From Pontibacter fetidus (GTDB taxonomy: Bacteria > Bacteroidota > Bacteroidia > Cytophagales > Hymenobacteraceae), in contig NZ_JAAEAA010000006.1 in NCBI RefSeq assembly GCF_010119545.1, positions 124,001 through 188,000 on the forward strand: 64,000 nt of DNA, read 5' to 3'. Both the position numbers and the translations under genes were made by a program. Below are positions 52,561 to 61,415 of the stretch, one piece after another; position 1 is the first letter of the stretch; every line of letters starts with the position of its first letter. Under the pieces are notes generated by a model. That model did not search any database and was not told the DNA's origin. It worked only from the letters and a program-made list of their open reading frames with translations.

Positions 52561-55500
52561 TTAGGAAATAGCGCTTACCTGAGACTGCTGCTTATATAAC
52601 TCTTTCGATAGCAAGTACAGCGACTGCTTTAGCGGCATAAAGAACATGGTCTCATGTAGCGGCTCCCGGTCTGTCAGGCCACGCACGGTATCTTCCAGCA
52701 CCATGGTATAGCTGTCCTGCAGGTTCATGCGCATAAAGTCCAGCACACGCATCGGGTCTACCTCCACGCCCATCGAGCGCATCAGCGGCGAAATATCCGG
52801 ATCATCCAGCAACATGGTCAGGCAGTTCATTACATTATCCATAACTTCCTGGCGTAGCTCACCGGTAATCTGTGTTTTGGTTACTGGCGTCAGGGCATCT
52901 GTTACGTTGGCAGAACCAGTCGGTTTTAGTATCGGGATGTTCGTTAAGTCGTTCAGGTCTGTGCCTTCCAGTGCCATCGCGCCGCCATTGGCCGTTACCT
53001 GCTTCGGATTGTCTACCAGTACCAGTTTAAAGTTTGCCGGCGGCTCCTGCCCTGTTACCTTCTGGAAAATAGCCTTCGCATAGCGCTCCACATTCGACAG
53101 GTTGTTGCCTGCACTCAGCAACTTAATGTATAAACTACCGCGACCGCTAAACGAAATGTAGCGTGGCACTTTTACATCCAGTTGCTGCACCAGTTGTGCC
53201 AGGTGGTACATCAACGAGCCGAAGTGTAGGTAGAACATCAGTCTTAACTGACGCGCCTGCAGTAGCTGCGAACTATAGTTCAGTTCCTTATCATAACTAA
53301 ACAGCAATGCACTTATATCCGCTGAGTTAAAGTCCGGGTTATCCAAAGCTGTTTCCAGGAATTTGCGATACTCGCGTCCTTCTTCGGTTAGCGGAATACG
53401 CAATACGTGGTCCACGCCATACTGCAGCAGGCCATTGTCTTTACTTGTTTTTACAGTAGCAAAACCATCACCCCACAAATCGTTGCCGGCAAAACGGAAC
53501 GACGAACTATGCGAAGGCCTGCGGTTTGTGAACAGTAACACATCGGTTGTACCACCACCAATGTCCACGTTGATCAGGTTCTCGTCCTGGCTCGGCACTA
53601 CAGCCCCTGTCCTGGACAGGAAGTAGAACGGAGCCACTGACTCAGTAATGCAAACCGTATTCCTGCCATTTTTGAACACGTTGTTGTACACCGTATCCCA
53701 CACGTTCTGGAACATGTTGCGGGAATATTCATCAAAGCTCAATGGGGCAAACCATACTATTTTGGTACTCGCCACATTGCCGTTGTTCAGTACTACCTTG
53801 TTCTTGATGAGCAGCATGATTTCGGTGAAGAAGGCTTCGATGCGGCGCTTGCCGGCATTGGTCAGCGTTTCGCTCCACTTCAGGTCGGTGTGGTAGGTTT
53901 GCTTGTACTGGTCCTGGTGCGTGCCTTCGGTATTAATGGAGAAACCTATGTTGATATTGCCAAACAGGTTCGTGATCTGGTTCTCAAAATCAATAGACTC
54001 GCAGGTAGCCGTACGTGTCGGGAAGTTATACAACGAGCCACCGGAGCCGATAATCAACGGTATAAATTCGCGCTTCAGCAAAGTCTCTACGGCAAACAAT
54101 CTACCAAAGCCGCGCTTATGGAAACGCTGGTAATCTGTTAGCGACTGATCATCGGAAGGCTTGTTGAGCATAACCAGTTGCTGGTCGTTAGCTGTGATGG
54201 AAAACTCGCGCGGCGGCTGGTTCGAGCCTGAAGTATAGGCGATATGCGTGTTCGAGGTACCAAAGTCAATAGCAAAAGTAAAGTTATGAATACCCTGCTG
54301 TTTCTCTTCAAATTTAGGAACGATGAGTGCCTTGCCCACAAAATCTACCCCGGCATGAGTAAACTCCGCTACATCGAAGTGTATGCCACGGATCTCGTAG
54401 TAAGTGCTGCCCGCGCTGCTGTTACTCTTCCTGGTTCTGCGGTGTGCAGTAGCTGAAATAATACCACCACCAGCTTCCAGTAACTTGCCACCTGCATAGA
54501 AATTGAGCGAATGGTTCTTATTCACCAACAACGGATCAATGTCTTCATCTACCAGCATCACCTTGTAAAAGTCGTTGTACTGCACCGCGTCGGTAAACTT
54601 ATAGAACGGAAATACACCCAACCCAATTCTGGATTTCAGGATATGCCCTTTCTCCGGAATCACGTTGCCGTTCGCGTCTTTTGAGTTCAGTGGGTTGTCG
54701 TAATAGCTGCGCTCGTATACCACATTTCCTTTTTCCGTCGGCACGTTCAGTGTTACCCGCACATGGTTCACATCGATATGGAAGGTCAGGTGATTGGCCA
54801 GGTCTTCTGGTGTGAAAAACTGGAAGTATAAACTGGTGATCGGCAGCAGGTAATTAAAAGTTTTATCGGTTACACCCGGCTGGTACACTACGGTACCACT
54901 ATAGAAACGATCCGTGTTTACTTCGTAAGGAACCTGCACCAGCGTTTCCTGTAACAGGTCGTTTATCGTTAAGTATGGATAGTTAAACCCGACACCCGGA
55001 AGTGAACGGTTCTCCAGCGGTTTCTCGTCGTAATAGCCCACCACTGTATTAACCGGCCATGCCAGGTTGTTTACATACTTTATAGTTGGTGCTAAGCGTA
55101 GTTCGGGCTTCAGTACAATTGGTCGCTCGCCTGAAAAACCGGTATGTGTCGGGCGAATGAACAGATCGCTACTGATAACGGCTGTCTGATCCTTTTTCAC
55201 CAGGAAGTTGATGTGGCCCACGTGTACCGGGTTTTGCTGAAAATCTACCAGTTGCAGGTACTCCGAAGCTATGGCTCCCTGACCAACCTCACCTGCCATA
55301 TTAATTTTGCGCAGCAAATTCTCGTCCAATGAATTATACACCGCCGGAAATGCCTGGATCATGGCTGGGTTTGATACAAATAGCTTGTGCACATACTCCC
55401 TGAAATCCTGCTCACGATCTTCCAGCGATACAAAATTATGGTCGAAGTAAGTACCGATATTCTGGGCACGGTTTATACTAAGCGGCTGCACGTTTGGTGC

Positions 55501-56025
55501 CACAAACAGGAATGTCAGCGGCGATGTACCGCCAATCAGCTGCATGTGCCTGTCGCCGCGTGGGGTTGTTGTTTCAAAAAAGATCAGGAAAATGTCATCG
55601 ATTCCCTGGAAGCGGCTGTCGTTCATGAACAGTTCCAGCGTGCGACCCAGCAAGCTCGTGTTCGGGTTGGCCTGCATCGCACCCAACTGCTGGTGCTTGT
55701 TCCAGCGGCGGATGATGATCTTGTTACCAGCCTGCGCATAGCTTTGGTGATTGTAAAGCAGTTCCCACAGATCCCAGAAATGGGTTACAAATTTGTGGTA
55801 AATGGTGTTGGTGCTATTACCTGCTACGCCGCGTTTCACAAATTCGAAAGCGGTTTCGAAAAGGTGCATGCGGGCAAATGGCGTTGGTATGGAAGCGTTA
55901 ATCTTCAAAGCGCGGCCACCAGCGCCATCGGTTATATCTTTTATCTCGGTGCTTGTGATCTGGCTGGTCTTAGCCCAGCCTTCCACGTTTGATCCGGTTT
56001 TATGTAGACGAAGAACTTTCGGCAT
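52561..56025 (-). CDS. Large protein with actin/Hsp70-superfamily ATPase domain
   Basis: A 1154-residue protein. The first about 570 residues are unlike anything I can name and are rich in beta-type pattern. From about residue 580 comes an ATPase of the actin/Hsp70 fold: phosphate 1 IDFGTSNTHIAYT (about 582-594), phosphate 2 NVDIGGGTTDVLLF (about 816), and a weak adenosine motif FSGRGSLYIKLL (about 957). No membrane segment is seen. Such proteins have been described in SrfB-like and other undefined clusters. A GC-rich repeat lies between it and the tubulin-like gene upstream. Confidence 0.82.
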   Translation of the reverse strand: MPKVLRLHKTGSNVEGWAKTSQITSTEIKDITDGAGGRALKINASIPTPFARMHLFETAFEFVKRGVAGNSTNTIYHKFVTHFWDLWELLYNHQSYAQAGNKIIIRRWNKHQQLGAMQANPNTSLLGRTLELFMNDSRFQGIDDIFLIFFETTTPRGDRHMQLIGGTSPLTFLFVAPNVQPLSINRAQNIGTYFDHNFVSLEDREQDFREYVHKLFVSNPAMIQAFPAVYNSLDENLLRKINMAGEVGQGAIASEYLQLVDFQQNPVHVGHINFLVKKDQTAVISSDLFIRPTHTGFSGERPIVLKPELRLAPTIKYVNNLAWPVNTVVGYYDEKPLENRSLPGVGFNYPYLTINDLLQETLVQVPYEVNTDRFYSGTVVYQPGVTDKTFNYLLPITSLYFQFFTPEDLANHLTFHIDVNHVRVTLNVPTEKGNVVYERSYYDNPLNSKDANGNVIPEKGHILKSRIGLGVFPFYKFTDAVQYNDFYKVMLVDEDIDPLLVNKNHSLNFYAGGKLLEAGGGIISATAHRRTRKSNSSAGSTYYEIRGIHFDVAEFTHAGVDFVGKALIVPKFEEKQQGIHNFTFAIDFGTSNTHIAYTSGSNQPPREFSITANDQQLVMLNKPSDDQSLTDYQRFHKRGFGRLFAVETLLKREFIPLIIGSGGSLYNFPTRTATCESIDFENQITNLFGNINIGFSINTEGTHQDQYKQTYHTDLKWSETLTNAGKRRIEAFFTEIMLLIKNKVVLNNGNVASTKIVWFAPLSFDEYSRNMFQNVWDTVYNNVFKNGRNTVCITESVAPFYFLSRTGAVVPSQDENLINVDIGGGTTDVLLFTNRRPSHSSSFRFAGNDLWGDGFATVKTSKDNGLLQYGVDHVLRIPLTEEGREYRKFLETALDNPDFNSADISALLFSYDKELNYSSQLLQARQLRLMFYLHFGSLMYHLAQLVQQLDVKVPRYISFSGRGSLYIKLLSAGNNLSNVERYAKAIFQKVTGQEPPANFKLVLVDNPKQVTANGGAMALEGTDLNDLTNIPILKPTGSANVTDALTPVTKTQITGELRQEVMDNVMNCLTMLLDDPDISPLMRSMGVEVDPMRVLDFMRMNLQDSYTMVLEDTVRGLTDREPLHETMFFMPLKQSLYLLSKELYKQQSQVSAIS

Positions 56026-56359
56026 GTTTGTTTTTTGTTTTAAGTACGATTACCTGCCCTCGCTCGCGTCCCGCGAGTGTGAGCTATTTGGCGGACTCTG
56101 GCCGCTTTAATTTGTACCTGTGGTACAAGTGGCGGGACACCACTGGATAACACACACTCGCGGGACGCGAGCGAGGGCTATCTTTTATCATTTTGCTCTT
56201 TAGGATTTGTAATCCAGAAGAGAACTATCCCCTTGAGGGGATTATAGGGGTGTTTACAACTGCTTAAGATTCGAGGACATTTATCAGCAGCTAAACCTCG
56301 TGCACGATTACACCCCTGCAGTCCCCTCAAGGGGACAGTCTCACTAAAGATTATCAACC
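56026..56359. other. Repeat-filled gap inside the seven-gene cluster
   Basis: No gene is present. It contains copy C of the GC-rich palindrome, then a C-rich/G-rich hairpin (ATCCCCTTGAGGGGAT near 56228-56243) and a matching AGTCCCCTCAAGGGGAC hairpin near 56320-56336. A CCCTGAG-like T-run is not evident. It may split the transcript of the tubulin-like and ATPase genes. Confidence 0.65.
56055..56179. repeat. GC-rich palindromic repeat, copy C
   Basis: The best preserved copy. GCCCTCGCTCGCGTCCCGCG followed by AGTGTG at the left is the exact inverted partner of CACACTCGCGGGACGCGAGC followed by GAGGGC at the right. Inside are GCGGACTCTGGCCGC, GTACCTGTGGTAC and GTGGCGGGACACCAC. Confidence 0.85.
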
Positions 56360-57811
56360 TTAACTATACTTCAGTTTCTCCTCCACCAGCCGTTCTGTAG
56401 CGGTTTCAAAAGCTTTTATAGTTGCCTTGAAAGCGTCGCGGTCAGAGATGGATTCGGAAGCGCGGTTAAGCTCTTTTACAAAAGCCCCCTGGCTTATTCC
56501 TTTGTTCAGGAAACCGGTCTCAATCTGCTTATCCGATACCATGCGGTTAAAGTCCGTTTCGTTCAGGTTTAGCGCAGCAAAAGTTCTCTCTTTGCGGCCC
56601 AATTCACGCAACCACGACTGGTAACCAAATTCCGGGTTTGCTAAAAACTTGTTGAGCTCTTTAAACACTAGCTCGTTACGGATAGCCCCTGTCAGGTCTA
56701 CACCTTTGGCATAAGCGGCCTGTGCATCGCCCGGCAGGTGGGTAGCGTAATAGCGTTCGAAGTAATGGAAACGGATTAACTGTGTAGCGATACGGTCTCT
56801 TGTTTCGCTGTCCAGGTGCGAGAACTGCACGTTGCTTACATCTTCGCGCAAACCATACTCGTGGTATACTTCGTTGCCAGATAGCTCATTATCCGAGTAA
56901 TCCATGAAGTCAACTATAGCTAAAGCGCTCAGCAGTTCTACTAAATGTGCGTCGTTTTTCTGGCTGGCACGACCCGGATTGTTTTCCATTGGTTTATCCG
57001 GCGTATCACCCATATAGTATACAGCATTCACGCCGTTCAGGTGATTCTGGTAGTAAGATAGCGCGTCTTTTGCCTTCGTGGTGAAGGTATTAGAATCGAT
57101 AAAATCTGCCTCTACCCCGGCGGCCGGTTGCTCCAGAGAAAAGTATGGAAGAACCACCATTGCTCCTGTCAGCGCTGAGTTCAGACTAGCCGCGTTTGGC
57201 AAGGTTGTTCTGCTATCCTTAAAGTTCTTAAGTAGAAGCGGGAAACCGGCAGCGCCAGTTCCACCAAAGATCGAGCTCACAAAAAAGATACGGTCACCAG
57301 CCTGGAAGTTGGACGCGAAAAAGCGCATTTCCGGAGAATCAATGATCTCGTTCAGCACCACGCTACCTACGTTCGGGCTACCGCGGAAACCTACATCCAG
57401 GCTGTTGTTCAGGTTCTCAGGTGTAAACAGTAAGTCGATCAATGCCTGGCTTTCAATGTCGAGCTGGTTGTAACCTACATGGTCTTTAAACGGCTTGTTG
57501 ATGCCACCAAAATCATACACAAAACTGTCACGGATCTTGGCTGTTCCGTCGCCGGCTATACTTGACAGCGTGCTGATATCGGTATGGAAGAAACCTTCGT
57601 CGCGGTTACCCAGGGCATCATGTATGTGCTTGTAGGTTTTGAGCAGCTCCACGGTACGGTTCATGTCGCCGTTTTGGGTGTCGGGGTCGATAATGATTGG
57701 TACTATTTTATCACAGTTCTGAATTTTGACACCTGCAGCCATCAGCATGACCAGCGAACGGATCACGCGGGAACCGGTGCCACCTATTCCGAATACAAAA
57801 AGCTTTGCCAT
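56360..57811 (-). CDS. Tubulin/FtsZ-like protein
   Basis: A 483-residue cytoplasmic protein with the Gly-rich nucleotide loops of the tubulin superfamily. FGIGGTGSRVIRSL lies at about residues 7-20 and the GTPase signature-like loop SSIFGGTGAAGFPLL at about 179-193, matching GGGTGSG with Phe replacing the first Gly. It most resembles bacterial tubulin-like (Tubulin_2-type) proteins. It may polymerise with GTP; polymerisation is an inference. It follows the small membrane protein gene by two bases and precedes the actin/Hsp70-type gene, so two cytoskeletal-type NTPases lie side by side. Confidence 0.82.
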   Translation of the reverse strand: MAKLFVFGIGGTGSRVIRSLVMLMAAGVKIQNCDKIVPIIIDPDTQNGDMNRTVELLKTYKHIHDALGNRDEGFFHTDISTLSSIAGDGTAKIRDSFVYDFGGINKPFKDHVGYNQLDIESQALIDLLFTPENLNNSLDVGFRGSPNVGSVVLNEIIDSPEMRFFASNFQAGDRIFFVSSIFGGTGAAGFPLLLKNFKDSRTTLPNAASLNSALTGAMVVLPYFSLEQPAAGVEADFIDSNTFTTKAKDALSYYQNHLNGVNAVYYMGDTPDKPMENNPGRASQKNDAHLVELLSALAIVDFMDYSDNELSGNEVYHEYGLREDVSNVQFSHLDSETRDRIATQLIRFHYFERYYATHLPGDAQAAYAKGVDLTGAIRNELVFKELNKFLANPEFGYQSWLRELGRKERTFAALNLNETDFNRMVSDKQIETGFLNKGISQGAFVKELNRASESISDRDAFKATIKAFETATERLVEEKLKYS

Positions 57812-57813
57812 AG

Positions 57814-58227
57814 TTATTTTTTATTAGGCCATTTCATAGGAGTTGTCCATGCCTGCACGGAGCCCCTTTTGAGTAGTATAGAGAAAACGAAGAAAAGGAT
57901 GATACTGTATATCACGTTCACAAAAGCGAACATATACGTGTAAGAGTGTGTCTCGATCTCGTTGCCGGTTACCTGCGTTATCGGGATGATGAAAGCGATG
58001 ATGGCGTTCAGGATCAGGAACATGACCCAGTGCTGGGTTTTATACAGGCCAGTGCTCATGGCGCGGTTCAGTACATAGTAGTAAAGTATAACGATGCCCA
58101 GCGTAATCAGAAACAGCATCAGCCCGGTGTTTGGGAAAACCACTTCACGGTAATCGTTGGTGAAGTTTGCAGGAATCGGCCGGCCTAAAAACAGCTCGTA
58201 GAGTCCGGAGAAAAACTTTTGTATCAT
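57814..58227 (-). CDS. Small multi-pass membrane protein
   Basis: A 137-residue membrane protein with about three predicted helices (GLMLFLITLGIVILYYYVL, QHWVMFLILNAIIAFIIPI and NVIYSIILFFVFSILL). I do not recognise a family. It ends two bases before the tubulin-like gene and follows the lipoprotein gene after five bases, so it is in the same transcript. A role as a membrane receptor for the tubulin-like protein would be a guess. Confidence 0.75.
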   Translation of the reverse strand: MIQKFFSGLYELFLGRPIPANFTNDYREVVFPNTGLMLFLITLGIVILYYYVLNRAMSTGLYKTQHWVMFLILNAIIAFIIPITQVTGNEIETHSYTYMFAFVNVIYSIILFFVFSILLKRGSVQAWTTPMKWPNKK

Positions 58228-58232
58228 GGGTG

Positions 58233-59606
58233 TTAGTCTGCTTTTTTAAATTGTATGGTTGCATTAAAAACGAAGTCGCTCTGGTCGCGGTAAAGTGCCT
58301 GAACGCCGTCTATTATCTTGGTTAACTGGTATGTCTTTTTGGGAGCCACAGCCGGGTTGTTGTCGTTGTCTGTTGACCAGGCTGTAATCCAGTTTGGCGT
58401 TACTTGTGGCAGTTGCACAGCTATAGTTCCGGAACTGGCAGTTAGTTCTGGTACCCGCAGGCGCACAAAATGGCTATACTTGGCCAGGTCTGGTGTTGAC
58501 TTTATACTTTCGTCGGCAGCGGTAACCGAAACTATAGTTGGCCTGCTGCCCGTGCTACTTATTTTCAGGTTCTTTTTCAGGTAGTCTGTACTTTGCATCG
58601 ACAGCGGCAGTTGGCTCAAATCCAGGCCAATGGTAAACTCCACAGGTTCTTTTTTCTCTGGCTGAAGATTTACAGAAGTACACGGATCGGCATTTCGGCT
58701 GCTGCAGTAAACGACACCGGTCGGTTTAAATTGCTTTTCCTTGAGCAAGGCCGAAAATGGTATAGACTTGTACTCAAAGCCAAAGTATGCCTGTTGTGCC
58801 GGAAGGTTACGCAGCACTTTGTTGGTTACAACCTGCACATCCTCCTGCTTTCCGATTACCCAGATATAATACGGTATTTCCTCGCCGTTCAAAGTTCTTC
58901 TCAGTTCCGGTTTTTTTACGGCCGGGTGATATGTACCGTAGAATGGTGATGCATTAGCAAGTATAGCAATGGCCAGCCCCTGGTACTCGGCTTCGCGAAG
59001 GCTGCTACGGATGTCTGAGTCGAGTGATATAAACTGCCCCTGGTCGCGCGGGTCCGGGCCGTGTATAAAATCGGAAATGATAACGCTTACTGCCCCCTGC
59101 TCTATAGATTTTTGTAATGCAGTTTTCAGTAAAGCCGGCAGCGGGGTGCCACGTACATCATCTTTTATCCCGCTAACGATGTAACTTTTGATGGTATTGT
59201 ACGACACGCTATCCAGCACTGGACGGCTTTGGGCATCCTCTTTCGCCAGGTAAAATCCTTTCTCAGCAACGTAGCGTCCATCCTGTACTTCTGAGAGCAG
59301 TTTGTTGAGGTTGTTCTGGAAGGTAGTGGCTTCTTTTCCGGCAGCAGGGGTTGGCATAAAGCCTTTCATCCCGTTCGAGATCTCAAGGTATACGTTCACA
59401 TTTACTTTGGCAGGAGCCTTGGTTTCTGCCGGAACTATAGTTTCCGGGGCCTTTGCTGAAGCTTCAGTTTTTTCGGTTTGTGCAGGGGTTGTGGTGTCAG
59501 GGTTTGTTTCTTCGGTGCCAGACTGCTTTTTAAAGCAACCGGACAGGGTTAGTATGATGCAAAGCAACACTACATAGAAGGTACTCAAAAACGTTGTTTT
59601 AAGCAT
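58233..59606 (-). CDS. Lipoprotein with a vWA-like motif
   Basis: A 457-residue outer- or inner-membrane lipoprotein, first gene of the seven-gene cluster. The lipobox LSGC has Cys24; a Thr/Pro/Glu/Ala-rich linker runs to about residue 66. The next strand (VYLEISNGMKGFMP, about residues 72-85) resembles the MIDAS strand of vWA domains (DxSxSM) with Glu in place of Asp and Asn-Gly in the loop; SVIISDFIHGPD follows later. The rest is beta-rich. The start at 59606 is chosen over 59699 because it begins the signal peptide directly. The vWA call is from pattern only. Confidence 0.72.
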   Translation of the reverse strand: MLKTTFLSTFYVVLLCIILTLSGCFKKQSGTEETNPDTTTPAQTEKTEASAKAPETIVPAETKAPAKVNVNVYLEISNGMKGFMPTPAAGKEATTFQNNLNKLLSEVQDGRYVAEKGFYLAKEDAQSRPVLDSVSYNTIKSYIVSGIKDDVRGTPLPALLKTALQKSIEQGAVSVIISDFIHGPDPRDQGQFISLDSDIRSSLREAEYQGLAIAILANASPFYGTYHPAVKKPELRRTLNGEEIPYYIWVIGKQEDVQVVTNKVLRNLPAQQAYFGFEYKSIPFSALLKEKQFKPTGVVYCSSRNADPCTSVNLQPEKKEPVEFTIGLDLSQLPLSMQSTDYLKKNLKISSTGSRPTIVSVTAADESIKSTPDLAKYSHFVRLRVPELTASSGTIAVQLPQVTPNWITAWSTDNDNNPAVAPKKTYQLTKIIDGVQALYRDQSDFVFNATIQFKKAD

Positions 59607-60051
59607 GCATTTTATATTTATAGGCCGTTGGGCAATACTATGAAAACGTAAATAAGGTTGTTTAGTACATTTTTGAATGCTGCCGATATTGAAAAGCACA
59701 GCCGTACCGTTTTTAAAGTATAGCTTACTAACGATATAGCGCTATTGTTAGATACATGAACGGGTGTAAATTATTAATAAGATGGCCCCTAAAGGTTTAA
59801 TGGCAGACCTATAGTTTTAGTTTGGAGCATCTAATTACCTACGTTCACCTCTTAACTACTTCCGCCAATGCCATATCCGTAATGCAGCATAAAAGCGAAA
59901 TAAGATTTATAATAATTTTTATAATTTACTAAACTATAGAACCTTTAACCTGAATTACTTGTCTTTTATTTAACATAACAGTCTGATAAAGTTTAGTTTA
60001 AGTTTCGGAAGCAGAAGCTACTTTTTAAAATTACAGTAGAGGGAAAGAAAG
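59607..60051. other. AT-rich intergenic region at the head of the cluster
   Basis: About 445 bases without a gene between two divergent starts. AT-rich, with CTATAG words near 59811 and 59932 and no terminator or repeat element that I recognise. It should hold the promoters of the cluster and of the small gene at 60052. Confidence 0.5.
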
Positions 60052-60294
60052 ATGGAAATAGCAGCTTACAAATACCTGAATGTAGCCTTGAATAAGAAAG
60101 ACGCGTTGGTTTTATATTACCAGCTTACTACGTACATCCGTGAGAATGACCCTGCCTGCTTTAGCCGGTTAATGGAGCAGAACGACGGAAAATTAGAGGA
60201 TAACACCTTAATGCAGCTAGTTTTAGATTGTATGCAGAAACAGCATCCGCAGGTTTTAAAGCAAGCCATAGAGCCTTATACCGAAGCCGCATAG
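60052..60294 (+). CDS. Small hypothetical protein
   Basis: An 80-residue soluble, mostly helical protein (EIAAYKYLNVALNKKDALVL, NTLMQLVLDCMQKQHPQVL). I do not recognise a family. It starts with ATG after GGGAAAGAAAG and has codon use like its neighbours, so it is likely real. It is divergent from the seven-gene cluster. Confidence 0.6.
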   Translation: MEIAAYKYLNVALNKKDALVLYYQLTTYIRENDPACFSRLMEQNDGKLEDNTLMQLVLDCMQKQHPQVLKQAIEPYTEAA

Positions 60295-60411
60295 TTTTAA
60301 CACCTGGCTATAGTTAAGCCTATCTGGATTGCAACCTTAAAATTTCCCCTGCGCTGTACTTTCCCTTTTATACTTTTCCATTAAAAACAAAAAAGTGATG
60401 TTACTTCCTGT

Positions 60412-60419
60412 TACCTTTG
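60412..60419 (+). promoter_or_regulatory. Putative -7 element before the RluA-type N-domain gene
   Basis: TACCTTTG fits TAnnTTTG. It lies 41 bases before the TTG start at 60460 and supports a start after that point. Confidence 0.4.
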
Positions 60420-60459
60420 CAGGGGCATTGTAGCCGCTGTTTCTCAGGAAAATATCTGT

Positions 60460-61263
60460 TTGTTACCCTCTACCTTACAACCCCTCACCTGCTTTATCCC
60501 TTTCAGCGAAGCAACCGAAAGTTATAGTTTACCCGAACGGTTCACCTATCCATTTAACTATACGCCACACCCGCTTAGCCTGCTGGCTGCTACCGGGCTC
60601 CAGAAATACCTTGCACAACTAACCGACCTGGACCATAATTTTGGGCTTAATGAAAACCAGGATGGAAAAGTGATCGGGAAAATGTTTGGAGTGCTGGTAG
60701 TAAAGAACCAACAAAACGAACTGGGTTACCTGGCAGCTTTTTCGGGGAAACTGGCAGGCAGCAACCACCATGCTAATTTTGTACCACCCGTTTTTGATGG
60801 CCTGGCAGAAGGCGGTTTTTTGAGTGAAGGTATGCAGGAGCTAAGCCGCATAAATAAAGAGATAAGCCAGCTTAAAGCCAATAATATTACTGAGGATACC
60901 ACCAAAATTGAACAACTTCAGGAACTGCGCAGAACAAACTCCATCGCCCTGCAAGGCAAACTGTTCGACCAATATCGTTTTGTAAACAAGGCCGGAAAAG
61001 AAAAACCATTACGTCAGCTTTTTCTGCAGGCCAACTATAGCAACCCACCCGCCGGAGCCGGTGAGTGTGCTGCTCCCAAACTGCTGCAGTATGCTTTTAT
61101 GCACAGGCTACAACCAATTGCCATGGCAGAGTTCTGGTGGGGATTATCACCTAAGTCTGCTACCTGGAAACATGGCCACTACTACCCTGCCTGCCTCGAA
61201 AAATGCGCCCCTATACTTGCCCACATGCTGGAAGGTATAGTCATGGATGAAAGGCCACTATAG
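60460..61263 (+). CDS. Stand-alone N-terminal domain of an RluA-like pseudouridine synthase
   Basis: A 267-residue protein matching the N-terminal part of Bacteroidota RluA-family proteins, up to MLEGIVMDERPL, where the catalytic domain normally begins. Conserved stretches are CFIPFSEATESYSLPERFTY, LAAFSGKLAGSNHHANFVPP and KHGHYYPACLEKCAPILAHM. The catalytic Asp-containing domain is absent and no trace follows the stop. The TAG stop lies inside a CTATAG word and several more such words follow. The start codon is TTG. Either the domain works alone or the gene was cut by a deletion. Confidence 0.82.
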   Translation: MLPSTLQPLTCFIPFSEATESYSLPERFTYPFNYTPHPLSLLAATGLQKYLAQLTDLDHNFGLNENQDGKVIGKMFGVLVVKNQQNELGYLAAFSGKLAGSNHHANFVPPVFDGLAEGGFLSEGMQELSRINKEISQLKANNITEDTTKIEQLQELRRTNSIALQGKLFDQYRFVNKAGKEKPLRQLFLQANYSNPPAGAGECAAPKLLQYAFMHRLQPIAMAEFWWGLSPKSATWKHGHYYPACLEKCAPILAHMLEGIVMDERPL

Positions 61264-61415
61264 TTTATGTCACGTCAGTCCGGACTATAGTTGCAACTAT
61301 AGCAATACAGTTTGTTTTAGCATCTCTCAGAATTTAAGATTTAATTTGTACTATAGTAGCTCTAACGCCTGCCGGTAAGCTACTAAGGCACTTTGTTCAT
61401 CCTTTTACTAAAACA

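Noticed and set aside
55387..55992. 201-residue frame antisense to the actin/Hsp70-type gene
   Set aside because: Shadow of the large gene; no recognisable domain.
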